Shown here: piece by piece, positions 62,674-64,000 of the stretch
Position numbering within the stretch: the stretch's first letter is position 1
How the letters are laid out: each line of letters starts with the position of its first letter
Origin: Sipunculus nudus
Lineage: Eukaryota > Annelida > Sipuncula > Golfingiida > Sipunculidae
DNA length: 64,000 nt
NCBI GenBank assembly: GCA_026874595.1
Contig: CM049316.1
Coordinates: 71,453,176-71,517,175, forward strand
Direction of reading: 5' to 3'
Translations under genes and position numbers: made by a program
Notes under the pieces: model-generated
Told to the model about the DNA's origin: nothing
The model's input: the letters and a program-made list of their open reading frames with translations, nothing else
Databases searched by the model: none

Positions 62674-64000
62674 CAAGTGACCCATGGGTCATGACGCTCA
62701 GCTGCCAAGCATGACCTGTGACATCATGGACTGAGATTCACAACTTCCAGTCAAATTTTGAAGAACCAATTTGCCAATTTGTTGAAAATTTTCTATGACA
62801 ACAGAAATATATATCACCTATGTCTGGTTAAAACACAGTGAATTGATGGTCTGAGGAAAATGCATGATTGTTAAGCTATCAGGAACTATTCCAACAGCTT
62901 GCTTGAAACCTGTCAGTCTCAAAAGGAACACCACAAAGGGCAAATATAAGATCAAAATATATAGCAAAAATCAAGGAAATACATGCAAGAATTATTGAGA
63001 AACAGGTGCTTCTGTATGAATTTTTATTCAATACAAGCCAACTGTACTGCACTTTTATAAATGATGGTAATATTTATTCAGAAATATTTGACCCAATCCT
63101 TTACAAGATTACATTTAAATATACATCCAATTGCATTCACTTTAACTGTTCTTGAGATAATATGATCAAAAGGAATTAAAAGATGGTTGCCTGGTGGCCA
63201 TATTGGACTTCTGACAAGTCTGAAATCAGACAACAAACATTCTCTAAATCGGACCAAACATTAAAGAAAAATTACTGAAACTGCACTGAAGAAAGAATTT
63301 CTAAGGTGGCTAACTGGCAGACATAATGGATTTCTGACAAGTATGACATTTGATATCCCACATTCTCCAATAAAAGACCAAACTTGGGGCAAATTATCCA
63401 GTAATGAATGCCCAAAATAATTCAAAAGGCATGTCCAGGCCCTCATATCAGATTTATAGATATGCAATTGTAAAAAGTGTAAGTCCAATATTTTTTATTA
63501 TCACTCTGCTTTTCAATGGGGTCAGCAGGGTAGGTAAACTGCCAAACCTGAAAGAAAAGAAATGCAGAAAGCATGACTAAGAGTGTTGAAATAAAACAAA
63601 AAGCCATCCTAAATCAAGGTACACATCCACATATTATGAGAACAAACACTTGCTTTTATATGTGGTGATATATATTAAAATATTCAGATATCTAGGAAAC
63701 TAAGTTTATTGCTAGGATTCCATAAAATAAACTGCAAAATGTTCCCATCATCTTATAAATCAGTAGCTAAACCTTAATACTATACTCTCATAGTCTTAAT
63801 GCCTGGCTGAAGCATTCTGACAACAGGGTTTTTGTTATGAAGTAAGGAGGTACCTATCACTGAGCCTTATCACTTAATAGGCTGATACAAAAGGGAGTCA
63901 TATGTCACCAGTGTCACTCACAATTACAGCCACACAGGGAGATATACCAGCTGGAGTGGGATGGTTATATATACAAGAAAAATAGAGATGGTCTATAAAA
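62674..64000 (-). mobile_element. Helentron-like element B3, cut by window edge
   Basis: Head CAAGTGACCCATGGGTCATG; follows B2 (52557 onward) almost base for base to the end of the window. Lies in the intron upstream of the first visible KATNB1 exon. Confidence 0.65.

Noticed and set aside
38408-63488. Nearly identical 75-codon ORFs at 38408-38635 and 63261-63488
   Set aside because: Both lie in element B. The third copy (about 53300) has a one-base insertion that breaks the frame, and no domain is visible.

Overview
This window is nuclear DNA from an animal: AT-rich, dominated by transposon debris, with canonical GT-AG introns. The repeat content points to a marine mollusc, most likely a bivalve such as a scallop or clam. 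The signs are Helentron-like elements with internal arrays carrying TGACCTTGACCTTTGACC, short elements with CCGCCAAAG-type heads, and a retrotransposon with Gmr1-like domain order. The taxon is an inference from repeat style; no sequence search was possible.

One protein-coding gene is clear. On the minus strand, eleven exons between 60767 and 18263 encode the C-terminal 398 residues of katanin p80 (KATNB1), the regulatory subunit of the microtubule-severing enzyme katanin. All eleven splice pairs are canonical and the reading phase is continuous. The 5' end (most of the WD40 propeller) lies beyond the right edge. The exons cover the last WD40 strand, a Ser/Pro/acidic linker, an Ala/Pro/Thr-rich linker and the whole con80 domain that binds the p60 ATPase. 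Introns of 0.3 to 12 kb hold nearly all the mobile DNA.

Region by region: 1-17500 is intergenic, with a decayed minus-strand LTR retrotransposon (about 2300-5850, integrase before reverse transcriptase) that was itself hit by two hAT-like MITEs. A third and fourth piece of the same MITE type lie at 12.5 and 16.5 kb, and a nuclear-receptor-motif repeat sits at 9.2-10 kb. 17500-60800 is the katanin gene. Its introns carry TTAA-flanked MITEs, a 16-bp minisatellite (24.9 kb) and a 4.3-kb element with perfect 16-bp inverted ends that holds a decayed CXC (tesmin-like) coding fragment. They also hold many Helentron-like elements with palindromic heads and hairpin tails. A 4.2-kb minisatellite of 35-bp units (40.8-45.04 kb) begins inside the coding end of the con80 exon and repeats that exon's splice donor about 120 times. 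60800-64000 is intron with two further Helentron-like families.

The most interesting structures are the exon-derived minisatellite with its decoy splice donors, the shared architecture of two unrelated Helentron-like families, an exact no-duplication insertion site that supports their class, and the regular nuclear-receptor-site arrays these elements spread through the gene.
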